DNA from: Roseicella sp. DB1501
GTDB lineage: Bacteria; Pseudomonadota; Alphaproteobacteria; Acetobacterales; Acetobacteraceae
Reading direction: 5' to 3'
DNA length: 64,000 nt
NCBI RefSeq assembly: GCF_013112485.1
Contig: NZ_JABFHG010000004.1
Location: forward strand, 310,001 to 374,000
In this document: one piece after another, positions 8,052 to 16,231 of the stretch
Layout: every line of letters starts with the position of its first letter
Numbering within the stretch: the stretch's first letter is position 1
The notes under the pieces: model-generated
Databases searched by the model: none
What the model was told of the DNA's origin: nothing
What the model saw: only the letters and a program-made list of their open reading frames with translations
Made by a program: the position numbers and the translations under genes

Positions 8052-9188
8052 TCAACGCGGCTTCGGCAGCGGCGCGCCGAGCGCGGCATTCGCCTCGCCG
8101 AGGGCCGGCGCGCCCTGCCGCACCGGCGGCCGCTCGCCATCGAAGGAGACCGGCAGGCCCACCCCCTCCAGCCCATAGCCCGGCATGGGCTGCATGATGC
8201 CGAGCGCCGCCGTCTGCGGATGCGCCGTGACGGCGGCGAGGTCGTGGATCGGCGAGCAGGGGATGCCGGCTGCCTCCAGTGCCGCGCTCCACGCCTCGCT
8301 GCCGCGGGTCCGCATCGCCGCCTCCAGCAGCGGCAGCAGGATGTCGCGATGGGCGATGCGGTCGGCATTGGTGCGGAAGCGCGGGTCGCTGCCCCAGCCC
8401 GGATGCCCGAGCACCGCGGCGAATTTGGCGAAGAGCCGGTCATTCGCCGCCGCCACGACGATCTCGCCATCCGCCGTGTCGAAGGCCTGGAAGACGATGA
8501 GCTTCGGGTTGCCGGTGCGGTGGCGCGGCGGCTGCCGGCCGCTCTCGTTGAAGCCGGCGACATGCTGCGCCATCCAGCCGAGGCCGGTCTCGAAGAGCGA
8601 GGTGTCGACCGTGCAGCCCTCGCCCGTATGGTGCCGGCGCTGCAGCGCGGCGAGGCAGCCAAGCGCCGCCCAGACGCCGGTGCCGAGATCGAGCACCTGC
8701 ATGCCGACCCGGGCCGGCGGCGCCTCCGCCAGGCCGTTGACGCTGAACATGCCGGCGAAGGCCTGCACGATCGGCTCGTAGCCCGGCTTCAGCGCCATCG
8801 GCCCCTTGGCGCCGAAGGCGTGCAGCGAGCAGTAGATCAGCCGTGGGTTCAGCGCCCGCACCGCCTCGGCACCGAGACCGAAGGCCTCGAGCGAGCCGGG
8901 GCGCATGTTCTGGACGAAGATGTCCTGGCCGCGCAGGAACTCCCGCAGCCAGGCCTGCGCCGCCTTGTCCTTCAGGTCGAGGGCGATGCTGCGCTTGTTG
9001 CGGTTCACCGCATGGAAGCTGCAGGCGATGCCGGCATGGAAGGGCGGGCCCCAGCCCCGGGCGTCGTCGCCCTCGGGCCGCTCGATCTTCACCACTTCGG
9101 CGCCGAGCATGCCGAGGATCTCGCTCGCATAGGGGCCGGCCAGGTTCTGGCCGATCTCGAGCACCTTCACGCCCTGCAGCGGCAGCAT
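8052..9188 (-). CDS. CaiB/BaiF (family III) CoA-transferase
   Basis: A 378-residue protein starting at the ATG at 9188 (MLPLQGVKVLEIGQ), the usual N-terminus of family III CoA-transferases. The family's conserved elements are seen: GADVVKIE-type GAEVVKIERPEGD, NRNKRSIALDLK, and VLDLGTG, which contains the catalytic Asp that forms the aspartyl-CoA anhydride. The frame stays open upstream to 9314, but that extension is low-complexity and lacks family similarity. It transfers CoA between carboxylic acids. The substrate is unknown, and no acyl-CoA dehydrogenase or hydratase lies next to it here. The patatin gene is divergent, 173 bp away. Confidence 0.9.
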   Translation of the reverse strand: MLPLQGVKVLEIGQNLAGPYASEILGMLGAEVVKIERPEGDDARGWGPPFHAGIACSFHAVNRNKRSIALDLKDKAAQAWLREFLRGQDIFVQNMRPGSLEAFGLGAEAVRALNPRLIYCSLHAFGAKGPMALKPGYEPIVQAFAGMFSVNGLAEAPPARVGMQVLDLGTGVWAALGCLAALQRRHHTGEGCTVDTSLFETGLGWMAQHVAGFNESGRQPPRHRTGNPKLIVFQAFDTADGEIVVAAANDRLFAKFAAVLGHPGWGSDPRFRTNADRIAHRDILLPLLEAAMRTRGSEAWSAALEAAGIPCSPIHDLAAVTAHPQTAALGIMQPMPGYGLEGVGLPVSFDGERPPVRQGAPALGEANAALGAPLPKPR

Positions 9189-9361
9189 GCCCGCCCGTCC
9201 CCCCGAAGCACCGCCGGCAGGCTCGTCCGGCCGGCGGCCGGGGTCAAGGCGCCGCGCCGGCCCCGGCCGGTGATCGGCGCCGGCATTCGTGGCATAGGGG
9301 GTCGATCTGGCCACGGCACGGCACCCTCTCGCCGGCCCGGGCCCGGCACGGAGGACCCCGC

Positions 9362-10501
9362 ATGCCCGACAGCCTGTCCGATCGCTGCGCCTTCGACCGG
9401 GTGGCGCTCGTCCTGCAGGGGGGCGGCGCGCTCGGCTCCTACCAGGCGGGGGTCTATCAGGCGATGCACGAGGCCGGGCTGGAGCCGGACTGGCTGGCCG
9501 GGGTCTCGATCGGGGCGATCAATGCCACGATCATCGCCGGCAACCGCCGGGAGGACCGGCTGCCGCGGCTGCGGGAGTTCTGGGACCGGATCACCCGCCG
9601 GCGCCTGCTGCCCTCGGTCTCCGAGGGAGACGACCTGCGGCGGCTGCGCAGCGTGCAGAGCGCCCTCACCACCCTTGCCCTCGGCACGCCCGGCTTCTTC
9701 CGCCCGAACCCGATCAACCCCTGGCTGGCGCCGCGCGGCGCGCCGGAGGCAACCGCCTTCTACGACACGGCGCCGCTGCGCGAGACCCTGGAGGAACTGG
9801 TGGACTGGACTCTGCTGGCCGAGCCGGGCGGGCATCCGCGGCTGGCGGTCGGGGCCGTGAACATCCTGCGCGGCAATTTCCAGTATTTCGACAGCGCCCG
9901 GACGGCGCTGCGGCCGGAGCATGTGATGGCCTCTGGCGCCCTGCCGCCGGGTCTGCCGCCGGTGAAGATCGGCAGCGACTGGTTCTGGGATGGCGGTCTC
10001 GTCTCCAACACGCCGCTGCAATACCTGCTCGAGGACGAGATGGACTGCCGCAACACGGTGGTCTTCCAGGTGGATCTCTTTCCCGCCCGCGGCCCTCTGC
10101 CGCGCGACATGGAGGAGGTGCTGGGGCGGGAGAAGGACATCCGCTACTCCTCCCGCACCCGCATGAACACCGACGCCTATACCCGGCTGCGGCGCTGGCA
10201 GATCCAGCTCAAGCGCGCCCTCGAGCGGGTGCCGGAGGCGAGCCTGACCGAGGAAGACCGCGCCATGCGGGCCCGCCTGGAACGGCTGCCGCGGCTGTCG
10301 ATCCTACAGATGATCTACCAGGCCAAGGCCTATGAGGGGCAGGCGAAGGATTACGAGTTCGGCCAGGACACGATGCGCGACCACTGGCAGAGCGGCTACG
10401 AGGACACGCAGCGCAGCTTCGCCCATCGCGACTGGTTCGACCTGCCGGAGGAGGATCCGGGCATCGTCACCCACGACGTGCACCGGGACGAGGCGCCGTG
10501 A
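9362..10501 (+). CDS. Patatin-like phospholipase family protein
   Basis: A 379-residue protein with the complete patatin catalytic dyad. GGGALGSYQAG (oxyanion hole, near residue 20) is followed by the nucleophile elbow GVSIGA (near residue 47) and DGG (WDGGLVSN, near residue 205). The C-terminal extension of about 140 charged residues is typical of the bacterial patatin group with a DUF3734 tail. It probably hydrolyses acyl esters of phospholipids or stored polyesters. The start at 9362 begins MPDSLSDRCAFDRVALV. It is the last chromosomal protein gene before the ICE junction, 53 bp upstream of the truncated tRNA. Confidence 0.9.
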   Translation: MPDSLSDRCAFDRVALVLQGGGALGSYQAGVYQAMHEAGLEPDWLAGVSIGAINATIIAGNRREDRLPRLREFWDRITRRRLLPSVSEGDDLRRLRSVQSALTTLALGTPGFFRPNPINPWLAPRGAPEATAFYDTAPLRETLEELVDWTLLAEPGGHPRLAVGAVNILRGNFQYFDSARTALRPEHVMASGALPPGLPPVKIGSDWFWDGGLVSNTPLQYLLEDEMDCRNTVVFQVDLFPARGPLPRDMEEVLGREKDIRYSSRTRMNTDAYTRLRRWQIQLKRALERVPEASLTEEDRAMRARLERLPRLSILQMIYQAKAYEGQAKDYEFGQDTMRDHWQSGYEDTQRSFAHRDWFDLPEEDPGIVTHDVHRDEAP

Positions 10502-10554
10502 TTGCGGAAGGGGGCTTCCTTTGAGCGGCAGGGCAGGCTAGGAAGCGCCTCAAC

Positions 10555-10600
10555 GGACCCGTAGCTCAGCTGGATAGAGCGTTGCCCTCCGAAGGCAAAG
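10555..10600 (+). pseudogene. Truncated tRNA-Arg(CCG), 5' half, at the ICE/chromosome junction
   Basis: The sequence has an acceptor strand GGACCCG, a D arm GCTC...GAGC, and a full anticodon arm TTGCC-CTCCGAA-GGCAA with anticodon CCG. It then leaves the tRNA pattern at 10601: no variable loop, T arm (TTCGA) or matching acceptor strand CGGGTCC follows. This is the chromosomal tRNA cut by integration, with its 3' half expected at the far end of the element. It cannot give a mature tRNA as it stands. Confidence 0.8.
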
Positions 10601-10855
10601 CTAAGTCAAGTGGGTTGTGTGTGCGGATTAGAAAAAGCGAGGGAAACCAAGCGATTGGCGAACCTCGAAGGAACCAGGAAAACCGCTTCCGTGGTCGCGG
10701 AAGCACCACGGAAGCAAACGAAAGGAGACCAGAGGCGGCAAACGACGACAAAAGGACTGGTGTGTCACCGAGTCCTAATGACGTTCGAGCCGAGGAAGGG
10801 AAGCGGGTTTGAAGTTGACCTCGTTTTGGGTCACGCTTTATCGCCTGCACACGAT
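10601..10855. other. Hairpin-rich non-coding segment between two tRNA-Arg copies
   Basis: No convincing coding frame. The segment is purine-rich and contains two strong stems. GCTTCCGTGGT pairs perfectly with ACCACGGAAGC around 10683-10713. GGACT-GGTG pairs with CACC-AGTCC around 10755-10776 with a 3-base loop. It may be the end of the element near attL or the remnant of an earlier integration. I see no promoter strong enough to call an RNA gene. Confidence 0.45.
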
Positions 10856-10932
10856 GCACCCGTAGCTCAGTTGGATAGAGCGTCGGCCTCCGAAGCCGAA
10901 GGTCAGAGGTTCGAGTCCTCTCGGGTGCGCCA
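10856..10932 (+). tRNA. tRNA-Arg(CCG)
   Basis: A complete 77-base tRNA. Acceptor GCACCCG/CGGGTGC, D arm GCTC/GAGC, anticodon stem TCGGC/GCCGA with loop CTCCGAA (anticodon CCG, codon CGG), T arm AGAGG-TTCGAGT-CCTCT, discriminator G and an encoded CCA. Its stems differ from the truncated chromosomal copy at 10555, so it was not made by duplicating that gene. It was most likely brought in by the element and would replace the lost function. Confidence 0.95.
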
Positions 10933-11462
10933 TTTCAGAGAACTTTGAACACAGACTTCGACCGATTTCCGCGGGAGGCGGCGACCATGCCATGTCGGTG
11001 TGGGGCGGGTCGATTCCCAGCTTCCTTCTCGTCTTCGATCCGCGCGGCGACGCTACGATAGCTGGATCGACGGCATGGCGCGGCCATGAGTTTCACCAAG
11101 TGGATCGTTGCGCATATAGGCGAGAAGATCAGCCTTTCCGAACCCACGTTGGGCACTCTCTCGAAGATTCCACGCTTCTGAAAGCCTGCGGGCGAGCCTG
11201 ATAATCACGCTTGGCGGCCCGCCTTGAAATGCATCGCGTCAGCAGTATCCGGCGAAAACCGGGCGGCGCGCAATTCCAAGTTCTTTACGCCGCCCTTACG
11301 CGCGGACGTAAAAACTCAGCACTACCCTTACATGCGACACAGTAAATGCTTGCCGGCAACCAGAATGGAGCCGGTTTATATGTCGCGCGATCAGTTTCCT
11401 CGTAACGCCAAGCCGCAACCCTGCCGATCCGCCACAGACGAGCGCGCGTCGGAGCCTCAACC
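10933..11462 (+). promoter_or_regulatory. Region upstream of the kdp operon
   Basis: About 530 bp without a supported gene. A 31-codon frame starting with an ATG at 11086 is the only short candidate, and it looks like a fragment. The right half is AT-richer and holds a TTTAC-N6-CTTACG direct repeat at 11284-11300 and a further CTTACA at 11327-11332. It must carry the kdp promoter; I do not see a clear sigma-70 -35/-10 pair. Confidence 0.5.
11284..11300 (+). promoter_or_regulatory. Putative KdpE box upstream of kdpF
   Basis: TTTACGCCGCCCTTACG, 17 bp, is a direct repeat of TTAC with 11-bp phasing, that is, one helical turn. The E. coli KdpE site is also 17 bp with TTTATA and TTTACA half-sites 11 bp apart. 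The same pattern recurs before the lysR and porin genes. It lies 163 bp before the kdpF start codon. Confidence 0.55.
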
Positions 11463-11558
11463 GTGACCGCCGTCGCGATGACCTGGCTGGCCGGCCTCTG
11501 CGCAGTCGGCCTCTTCGTCTATCTGTTCTACGCCCTCGTGAAGCCTGAGCGCTTCTAA
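11463..11558 (+). CDS. kdpF: KdpF-like membrane micropeptide
   Basis: A 31-residue peptide made almost entirely of one membrane span (TWLAGLCAVGLFVYLFYALV) ending in KPERF. KdpF peptides are about 29 residues, have one helix, end in short charged tails of the type NAEAF/KPERF, and precede kdpA. KdpF stabilises the KdpABC complex in the inner membrane. The GTG at 11463 has GGAG 8 bases upstream; an internal ATG at 11478 is the alternative start. It is separated from kdpA by a second micropeptide gene, which is unusual. Confidence 0.75.
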   Translation: MTAVAMTWLAGLCAVGLFVYLFYALVKPERF

Positions 11559-11600
11559 GAGCAGAACAGCGTTCTGCAACAATAAGGTCAGGTGGCAATT

Positions 11601-11684
11601 ATGGGCGACCTCATATTCGTAGCGGTGACGCTCGTCTTCTTCCTAGTGACAGCGGGGTTCATTGTAGCCCTGGACCGGATTTGA
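11601..11684 (+). CDS. Second 27-residue membrane micropeptide before kdpA
   Basis: The peptide starts [20 protein letters not shown] and ends IVALDRI: one hydrophobic helix with an Asp-Arg end. An AGGTGG ribosome site lies 5 bases before the ATG, and the stop is 10 bp before kdpA. It sits 42 bp after the KdpF-like gene. It may be a second KdpF-type subunit or a distinct small partner of the Kdp ATPase. The placement, ribosome site and clean hydrophobicity support translation, but the function is unknown. Confidence 0.6.
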   Translation: MGDLIFVAVTLVFFLVTAGFIVALDRI

Positions 11685-11694
11685 GGACGCGCAC

Positions 11695-13398
11695 ATGGAA
11701 CACGACCTCACCCAATTCGCTCTCATCCTCGCGATCATGGCCGGGCTGGTTTTCGTGCTCGGCAAATGGATGACGCACCTCTTCGTCAGCCCCGCCCACA
11801 ACATCATTGAGCGCGGCACCTATCGGCTGCTCGGCGTCGATCCAGCCGAGAAAATGTCCTGGAAGCGCTATGGCATGGTGCTGCTTCTCAGCAACGCCGC
11901 GATGATGCTGCTCGGTTATCTGCTCCTGCGCGTGCAGCAGTATATTCCGGGCGATGCGCTTGAGCGTGCGTCGCAGTCGCCGCACCTGGCTTTCAATACC
12001 GCCGCCTCGTTCATCACCAACACGAACTGGCAATCCTATTCGGGCGAGACGAGTCTTTCCAACTTTTCGCAGATGGCCGTCATCACCTTCCTCATGACGG
12101 TGAGCGCCGCGACCGGCGTTGCGGCGGCAGGAGGCTTTATCCGGGGGTTAAGCCGGAAGAGCGCGGCCGATATCGGCAATTATTGGGTGGACTTCACCCG
12201 CGTCATTTTTCGCCTCCTCCTGCCGATCTGCTTCGTCCTGGCCCTCGTCTATGTCTGGCAGGGGATACCGCAAACGCTGAATGCCGAGGCTATCGCAAAT
12301 ACTCTCGAAGGAGCGAGACAACAGCTCATCGTTGGGCCGGTCGCGAGCTTGGAGACCATCAAGCACATCGGCACCAACGGCGGTGGCTTCTTTGCCATGA
12401 ACTCGGCACATCCATTCGAGAACCCGACGCCCCTGACGAACACGCTGCACATCCTCAGCATGTTGTTGATCCCCTCGGCGCTGACTTACACGTTCGGCTC
12501 GATGATCGCGCGGCGGCGCCAGGGCTGGGCCTTCTTCGCCGCGTTTCTGGTCATGTTCCTTGGTTTCCTTGCCTTGGTTTATAGCGCCGAGCGTGCCGGC
12601 AACCCCATGTTCGCCTCGGCCGGCGTCGATCAGGCGCAGACGCAGCTTCAGGCCGGCGGCAACATGGAAGGCAAGGAGCTGCGCTTCGGCATCGCTCAGA
12701 CCAGCCTGTTCGTAACCACCACGACGGCAGCGACGACCGGCTCGGTCGATGCCATGCACTCGTCGCTTACGCCATTGGGCGGCCTGGTGCCGATCGCCGA
12801 GATGATGCTGAACAACGTGTTCGGCGGCGATGGTGTCGGCCTCATCAATCTCGTCACCTACGCGATCCTGACCGTGTTCCTGGTCGGCATGATGATCGGG
12901 CGAACGCCCGAGTTCTTGGGCAAGAAGGTCGAGGCGCGCGAGATGAAATTTGTGATGCTCGCGGTGCTGGCGCATCCGTTCAGCATCTTGGGTTTCACAG
13001 CGCTCGCCTGCCTCACGCCATCAACGCTCGCCAGCCTTGCCAATATGGGTCCGCATGGCTTCAGCGAGGTGCTTTACGCCTACACCTCGGGCACGGCCAA
13101 CAATGGTTCGGCGTTTGCCGGCCTTAACGCCAACACACCGTTCTTCAACACGACGATTGGCCTGGCGATGCTGATCGGACGCTATCTGACGCTATTGCCG
13201 ATGTTAGCCGTGGCGGGGGTGATGGCAGCCAAAACGACCGTCCCGGAAGGCCCCGGAACGCTGTCGACGTCGACTCCGCTGTTCACCGGCTTGCTCGTCT
13301 TTGTGGTCATCATCGTCGGCGGTTTGACGTTCCTGCCAGCCTTGGCGCTCGGCCCGATTGTCGAGCACCTGTTGATGCTGTCCGGCACGACCTTCTGA
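11695..13398 (+). CDS. kdpA: Potassium-transporting ATPase subunit KdpA
   Basis: A 567-residue polytopic inner-membrane protein, close to the usual 557. It carries the four selectivity-filter loops of the SKT superfamily: [28 protein letters not shown], a [13 protein letters not shown] loop, and [11 protein letters not shown]. KdpA binds K+ and passes it to the P-type ATPase subunit KdpB during high-affinity uptake at low potassium. It follows two micropeptides and is followed by kdpC after 12 bp, not by kdpB. Confidence 0.97.
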   Translation: MEHDLTQFALILAIMAGLVFVLGKWMTHLFVSPAHNIIERGTYRLLGVDPAEKMSWKRYGMVLLLSNAAMMLLGYLLLRVQQYIPGDALERASQSPHLAFNTAASFITNTNWQSYSGETSLSNFSQMAVITFLMTVSAATGVAAAGGFIRGLSRKSAADIGNYWVDFTRVIFRLLLPICFVLALVYVWQGIPQTLNAEAIANTLEGARQQLIVGPVASLETIKHIGTNGGGFFAMNSAHPFENPTPLTNTLHILSMLLIPSALTYTFGSMIARRRQGWAFFAAFLVMFLGFLALVYSAERAGNPMFASAGVDQAQTQLQAGGNMEGKELRFGIAQTSLFVTTTTAATTGSVDAMHSSLTPLGGLVPIAEMMLNNVFGGDGVGLINLVTYAILTVFLVGMMIGRTPEFLGKKVEAREMKFVMLAVLAHPFSILGFTALACLTPSTLASLANMGPHGFSEVLYAYTSGTANNGSAFAGLNANTPFFNTTIGLAMLIGRYLTLLPMLAVAGVMAAKTTVPEGPGTLSTSTPLFTGLLVFVVIIVGGLTFLPALALGPIVEHLLMLSGTTF

Positions 13399-13410
13399 GG
13401 AAGAACGCTC

Positions 13411-14085
13411 ATGTCCGATGTTTCCAATACGACTGAAAATGGCATCCTCTCACTGACCAAGGGCATCGCGCGTCCGGCGCTCGTGTCGGCCGTCTTCTTC
13501 ATGGTGGTGGCGGGCATTGCCTATCCGTTGGTGACCACCGGCGTCGCCAATATTCTTTTCCCCGATCAGGCTCAGGGCAGCCTCATCGTAAGAGACGGGC
13601 AGACCGTTGGCTCCCGCTTGATCGGGCAGTATTTCGCGCGACCTGAATATTTTCATGGTCGGCCGAGTGTGACGGCAGGCGCTGATCCCAACGATCCCTC
13701 GAAAAGCATCGACCAGCCCTATAATGCCGGCGCCAGTGCGGCGAGCAACCAGGGTGCGACCAGCAAGAAACTGCTTGATGCGGTGAACGAACGCGCGAGG
13801 GCATATCGCGAAGAGAACGGGCTTGCGCCCGACGCTCCAGTTCCAGTCGACGCTGTTACGGCCTCCGGTTCTGGCCTCGACCCCCACATTTCCGTTGCGA
13901 ACGCCAGACTGCAAGCAGCGCGCGTTGCTCGGGTGCGCGGCCTGCCGCCAGCCACAGTGCTGGCGCTCGTGAACGATCACACGAGCGGCCCCCAAATCGG
14001 CGCTCTCGGCGATCCGAGAGTGAATGTCCTTGAACTCAATCTCGCACTGGACGCGGCCACGACGGCGCGTCCTGCCGCACAATAA
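13411..14085 (+). CDS. kdpC: Potassium-transporting ATPase subunit KdpC
   Basis: A 224-residue protein with a single N-terminal membrane span (near residues 21-45) and a periplasmic domain. Family motifs are seen: YFHGRPS, then N-G-A-S-NQG (GASAASNQG) and the C-terminal VNVLELNLAL. KdpC stabilises the complex and raises its K+ affinity. It is slightly longer than the usual 190-200 residues, with an acidic VPVDAVTASGSGLDPHISV segment that is itself typical. Its place before kdpB reverses the standard kdpABC order. Confidence 0.95.
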   Translation: MSDVSNTTENGILSLTKGIARPALVSAVFFMVVAGIAYPLVTTGVANILFPDQAQGSLIVRDGQTVGSRLIGQYFARPEYFHGRPSVTAGADPNDPSKSIDQPYNAGASAASNQGATSKKLLDAVNERARAYREENGLAPDAPVPVDAVTASGSGLDPHISVANARLQAARVARVRGLPPATVLALVNDHTSGPQIGALGDPRVNVLELNLALDAATTARPAAQ

Positions 14086-14100
14086 GAAGGCGGTGCCATC

Positions 14101-16182
14101 ATGTCACAAGTCGACGCAACGGCGCCGCTCGGCGCAAGTTCCGGTGGAAGTCCCAAGCCCGTAAAGTGGGCCTCCGTGATCGGGGAGGCGTTCAAGAAGC
14201 TGTCGCCACGGGTTCAATCGAAAAACCCCGTGATGTTCGTCGTCTATCTCGGCAGCATCGTCACAACGCTGCTCTGGGTCCAGGCGCTTTCCGGTAAAGG
14301 CGAGGCGTCGGGCGCATTCATCTTCGCGGTCGCGATTTCGCTGTGGTTCACGGTGCTTTTCGCAAATGCCGCCGAGGCGTTAGCGGAGGGGCGTGGCAAA
14401 GCACAAGCTGATGCGCTACGCGCGACGCGCCAGCGCGTGGTCGCTCGAATGCTCAAGGAGCCGCGCCGTGACAGCGAGTCTTGGCCGCAGCCAAGTGACG
14501 AGCTTGACGTGGGCGCCTACCTCTTGGTCGAAGCTGGCGAGATAATCCCAACCGATGGCGAAGTCATTGAGGGCGCAGCTTCAGTCGACGAGTCGGCGAT
14601 CACCGGCGAATCCGCTCCGGTCATCCGCGAGGCGGGCGGCGACTTCTGCTCCGTGACCGGCGGCACTCGCGTCCTATCCGACTGGATCGTGATCCGCGTG
14701 ACAGCCAAGCCTGGCGAAGCCTTTCTCGACCGCATGATCGCTATGGTCGAGGGGGCCAAGCGGGGAAAGACGCCAAACGAGATCGCCCTGACGATCCTGC
14801 TTGTAGCTCTCACGCTTATCTTCCTTCTGGTGTGCGCAACGCTCCTGCCCTTTTCGCTGTTCAGCACGGTCCTCAACGGCTCCGGCTCGGTGGTGACGAT
14901 CACCGTGCTCATTGCGCTCCTGGTTTGCCTGATTCCCACCACCATCGGCGCATTGCTCTCCGCAATCGGCATCGCCGGCATGAGCCGGATGATAAAGGCC
15001 AATGTGCTTGCTACCTCGGGGCGTGCCATCGAGGCGGCCGGAGATGTCGATGTCCTGCTGCTCGACAAGACCGGCACGATTACCCTCGGCAATCGTGAGG
15101 CCGCCAAGTTCCATCCCGCCCCTCGAATGGATGAGCGCACGCTGGCAGACGCCGCCCAGCTCGCGTCATTGGCCGATGAAACGCCGGAGGGCCGTTCGAT
15201 CGTCGTGTTGGCCAAGAACACCTTCAACATCCGTGGGCGTGAACTGCATGGGGCCGAGACCATCGCGTTCAGCGCACACACACGGATGAGCGGCATCAAT
15301 CTCGACGGCCGCCAGATCCGCAAGGGAGCCGCGAGCGCAATTCGCGCGCATGTCGAGGCGATGGGCGGCGTATTCCCGCAGGAGATCACCAAGATCGTCG
15401 AGGATGTCGCGCGGCGCGGTAGCACGCCGCTCGTCGTCAGCGATGACATCCATGTGCTCGGCGTTGTCGAACTCAAGGACATCATCAAAGGCGGGATCAA
15501 GGAGCGCTTCGCCGAACTGCGCGGCATGGGCATCAAGACCGTGATGATTACCGGCGACAATCATCTCACGGCCGCGGCGATCGCGGCCGAGGCCGGAGTG
15601 GACGACTATCTGGCCGAAGCCACGCCCGAGGACAAACTCCAGCTCATCCGCAAGTATCAGGCAGAGGGGCGGCTCGTCGCCATGACCGGCGACGGGACCA
15701 ACGACGCGCCCGCGCTCGCGCAAGCTGACGTTGCTCTGGCGATGAACAGTGGCACTCAGGCGGCCAAAGAGGCCGGCAACATGGTCGATCTGGACAGCAA
15801 CCCGACCAAACTGCTGCGCGTTGTCGAGGTCGGCAAACAGATGATCATGACTCGTGGCTCGTTGACCACATTCAGCGTCGCCAACGACTTGGCGAAATAT
15901 TTCGCGATCATTCCGGCTGCGTTTGTCGCGACCTATCCTCCGCTGGCCGTCCTCAATGTCATGGGCCTCCACAGCCCCGCATCGGCCATCTTATCGGCGG
16001 TAATCTTCAATGCGCTCATCATCGTAGCCTTGATCCCGCTGGCCCTTCGAGGAGTGCAGTATAGAGCCGAGCCAGCGGCCCGGCTCCTTGGCCGGAACCT
16101 CCTGATCTATGGATTGGGCGGGATCATCGCGCCGTTTATTGGTATAAAGCTGATCGACATCCTGCTGACGCCTTTCTTCTAG
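14101..16182 (+). CDS. kdpB: Potassium-transporting P-type ATPase subunit KdpB
   Basis: A 693-residue P-type ATPase of type IA. The phosphorylation motif DKTGTIT has its aspartate at residue 322. The actuator motif TGES is at residues 168-171; its serine corresponds to the inhibitory phospho-site known in E. coli KdpB. TGDN and TGDGTNDAP hinge motifs follow, then the last membrane helices. It hydrolyses ATP to drive K+ uptake through KdpA. Lengths and motifs are complete, so the pump should work despite the A-C-B gene order. kdpD follows after 49 bp. Confidence 0.97.
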   Translation: MSQVDATAPLGASSGGSPKPVKWASVIGEAFKKLSPRVQSKNPVMFVVYLGSIVTTLLWVQALSGKGEASGAFIFAVAISLWFTVLFANAAEALAEGRGKAQADALRATRQRVVARMLKEPRRDSESWPQPSDELDVGAYLLVEAGEIIPTDGEVIEGAASVDESAITGESAPVIREAGGDFCSVTGGTRVLSDWIVIRVTAKPGEAFLDRMIAMVEGAKRGKTPNEIALTILLVALTLIFLLVCATLLPFSLFSTVLNGSGSVVTITVLIALLVCLIPTTIGALLSAIGIAGMSRMIKANVLATSGRAIEAAGDVDVLLLDKTGTITLGNREAAKFHPAPRMDERTLADAAQLASLADETPEGRSIVVLAKNTFNIRGRELHGAETIAFSAHTRMSGINLDGRQIRKGAASAIRAHVEAMGGVFPQEITKIVEDVARRGSTPLVVSDDIHVLGVVELKDIIKGGIKERFAELRGMGIKTVMITGDNHLTAAAIAAEAGVDDYLAEATPEDKLQLIRKYQAEGRLVAMTGDGTNDAPALAQADVALAMNSGTQAAKEAGNMVDLDSNPTKLLRVVEVGKQMIMTRGSLTTFSVANDLAKYFAIIPAAFVATYPPLAVLNVMGLHSPASAILSAVIFNALIIVALIPLALRGVQYRAEPAARLLGRNLLIYGLGGIIAPFIGIKLIDILLTPFF

Positions 16183-16231
16183 CGGAGGGTCTTCAAAAAG
16201 AGGCGAACGCCGTTGTGAGGTTGGACGGTAA

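Noticed and set aside
10555-10932. Group I intron or tmRNA spanning the two tRNA-like parts
   Set aside because: The first part keeps an uninterrupted anticodon loop and the second is a complete, different tRNA, so they are not exons of one gene; no group I core motifs or tmRNA tag frame are seen.
11086-11181. 31-codon frame starting [14 protein letters not shown]
   Set aside because: Short, without a ribosome site and without recognised similarity; perhaps a fragment, but not enough to call.
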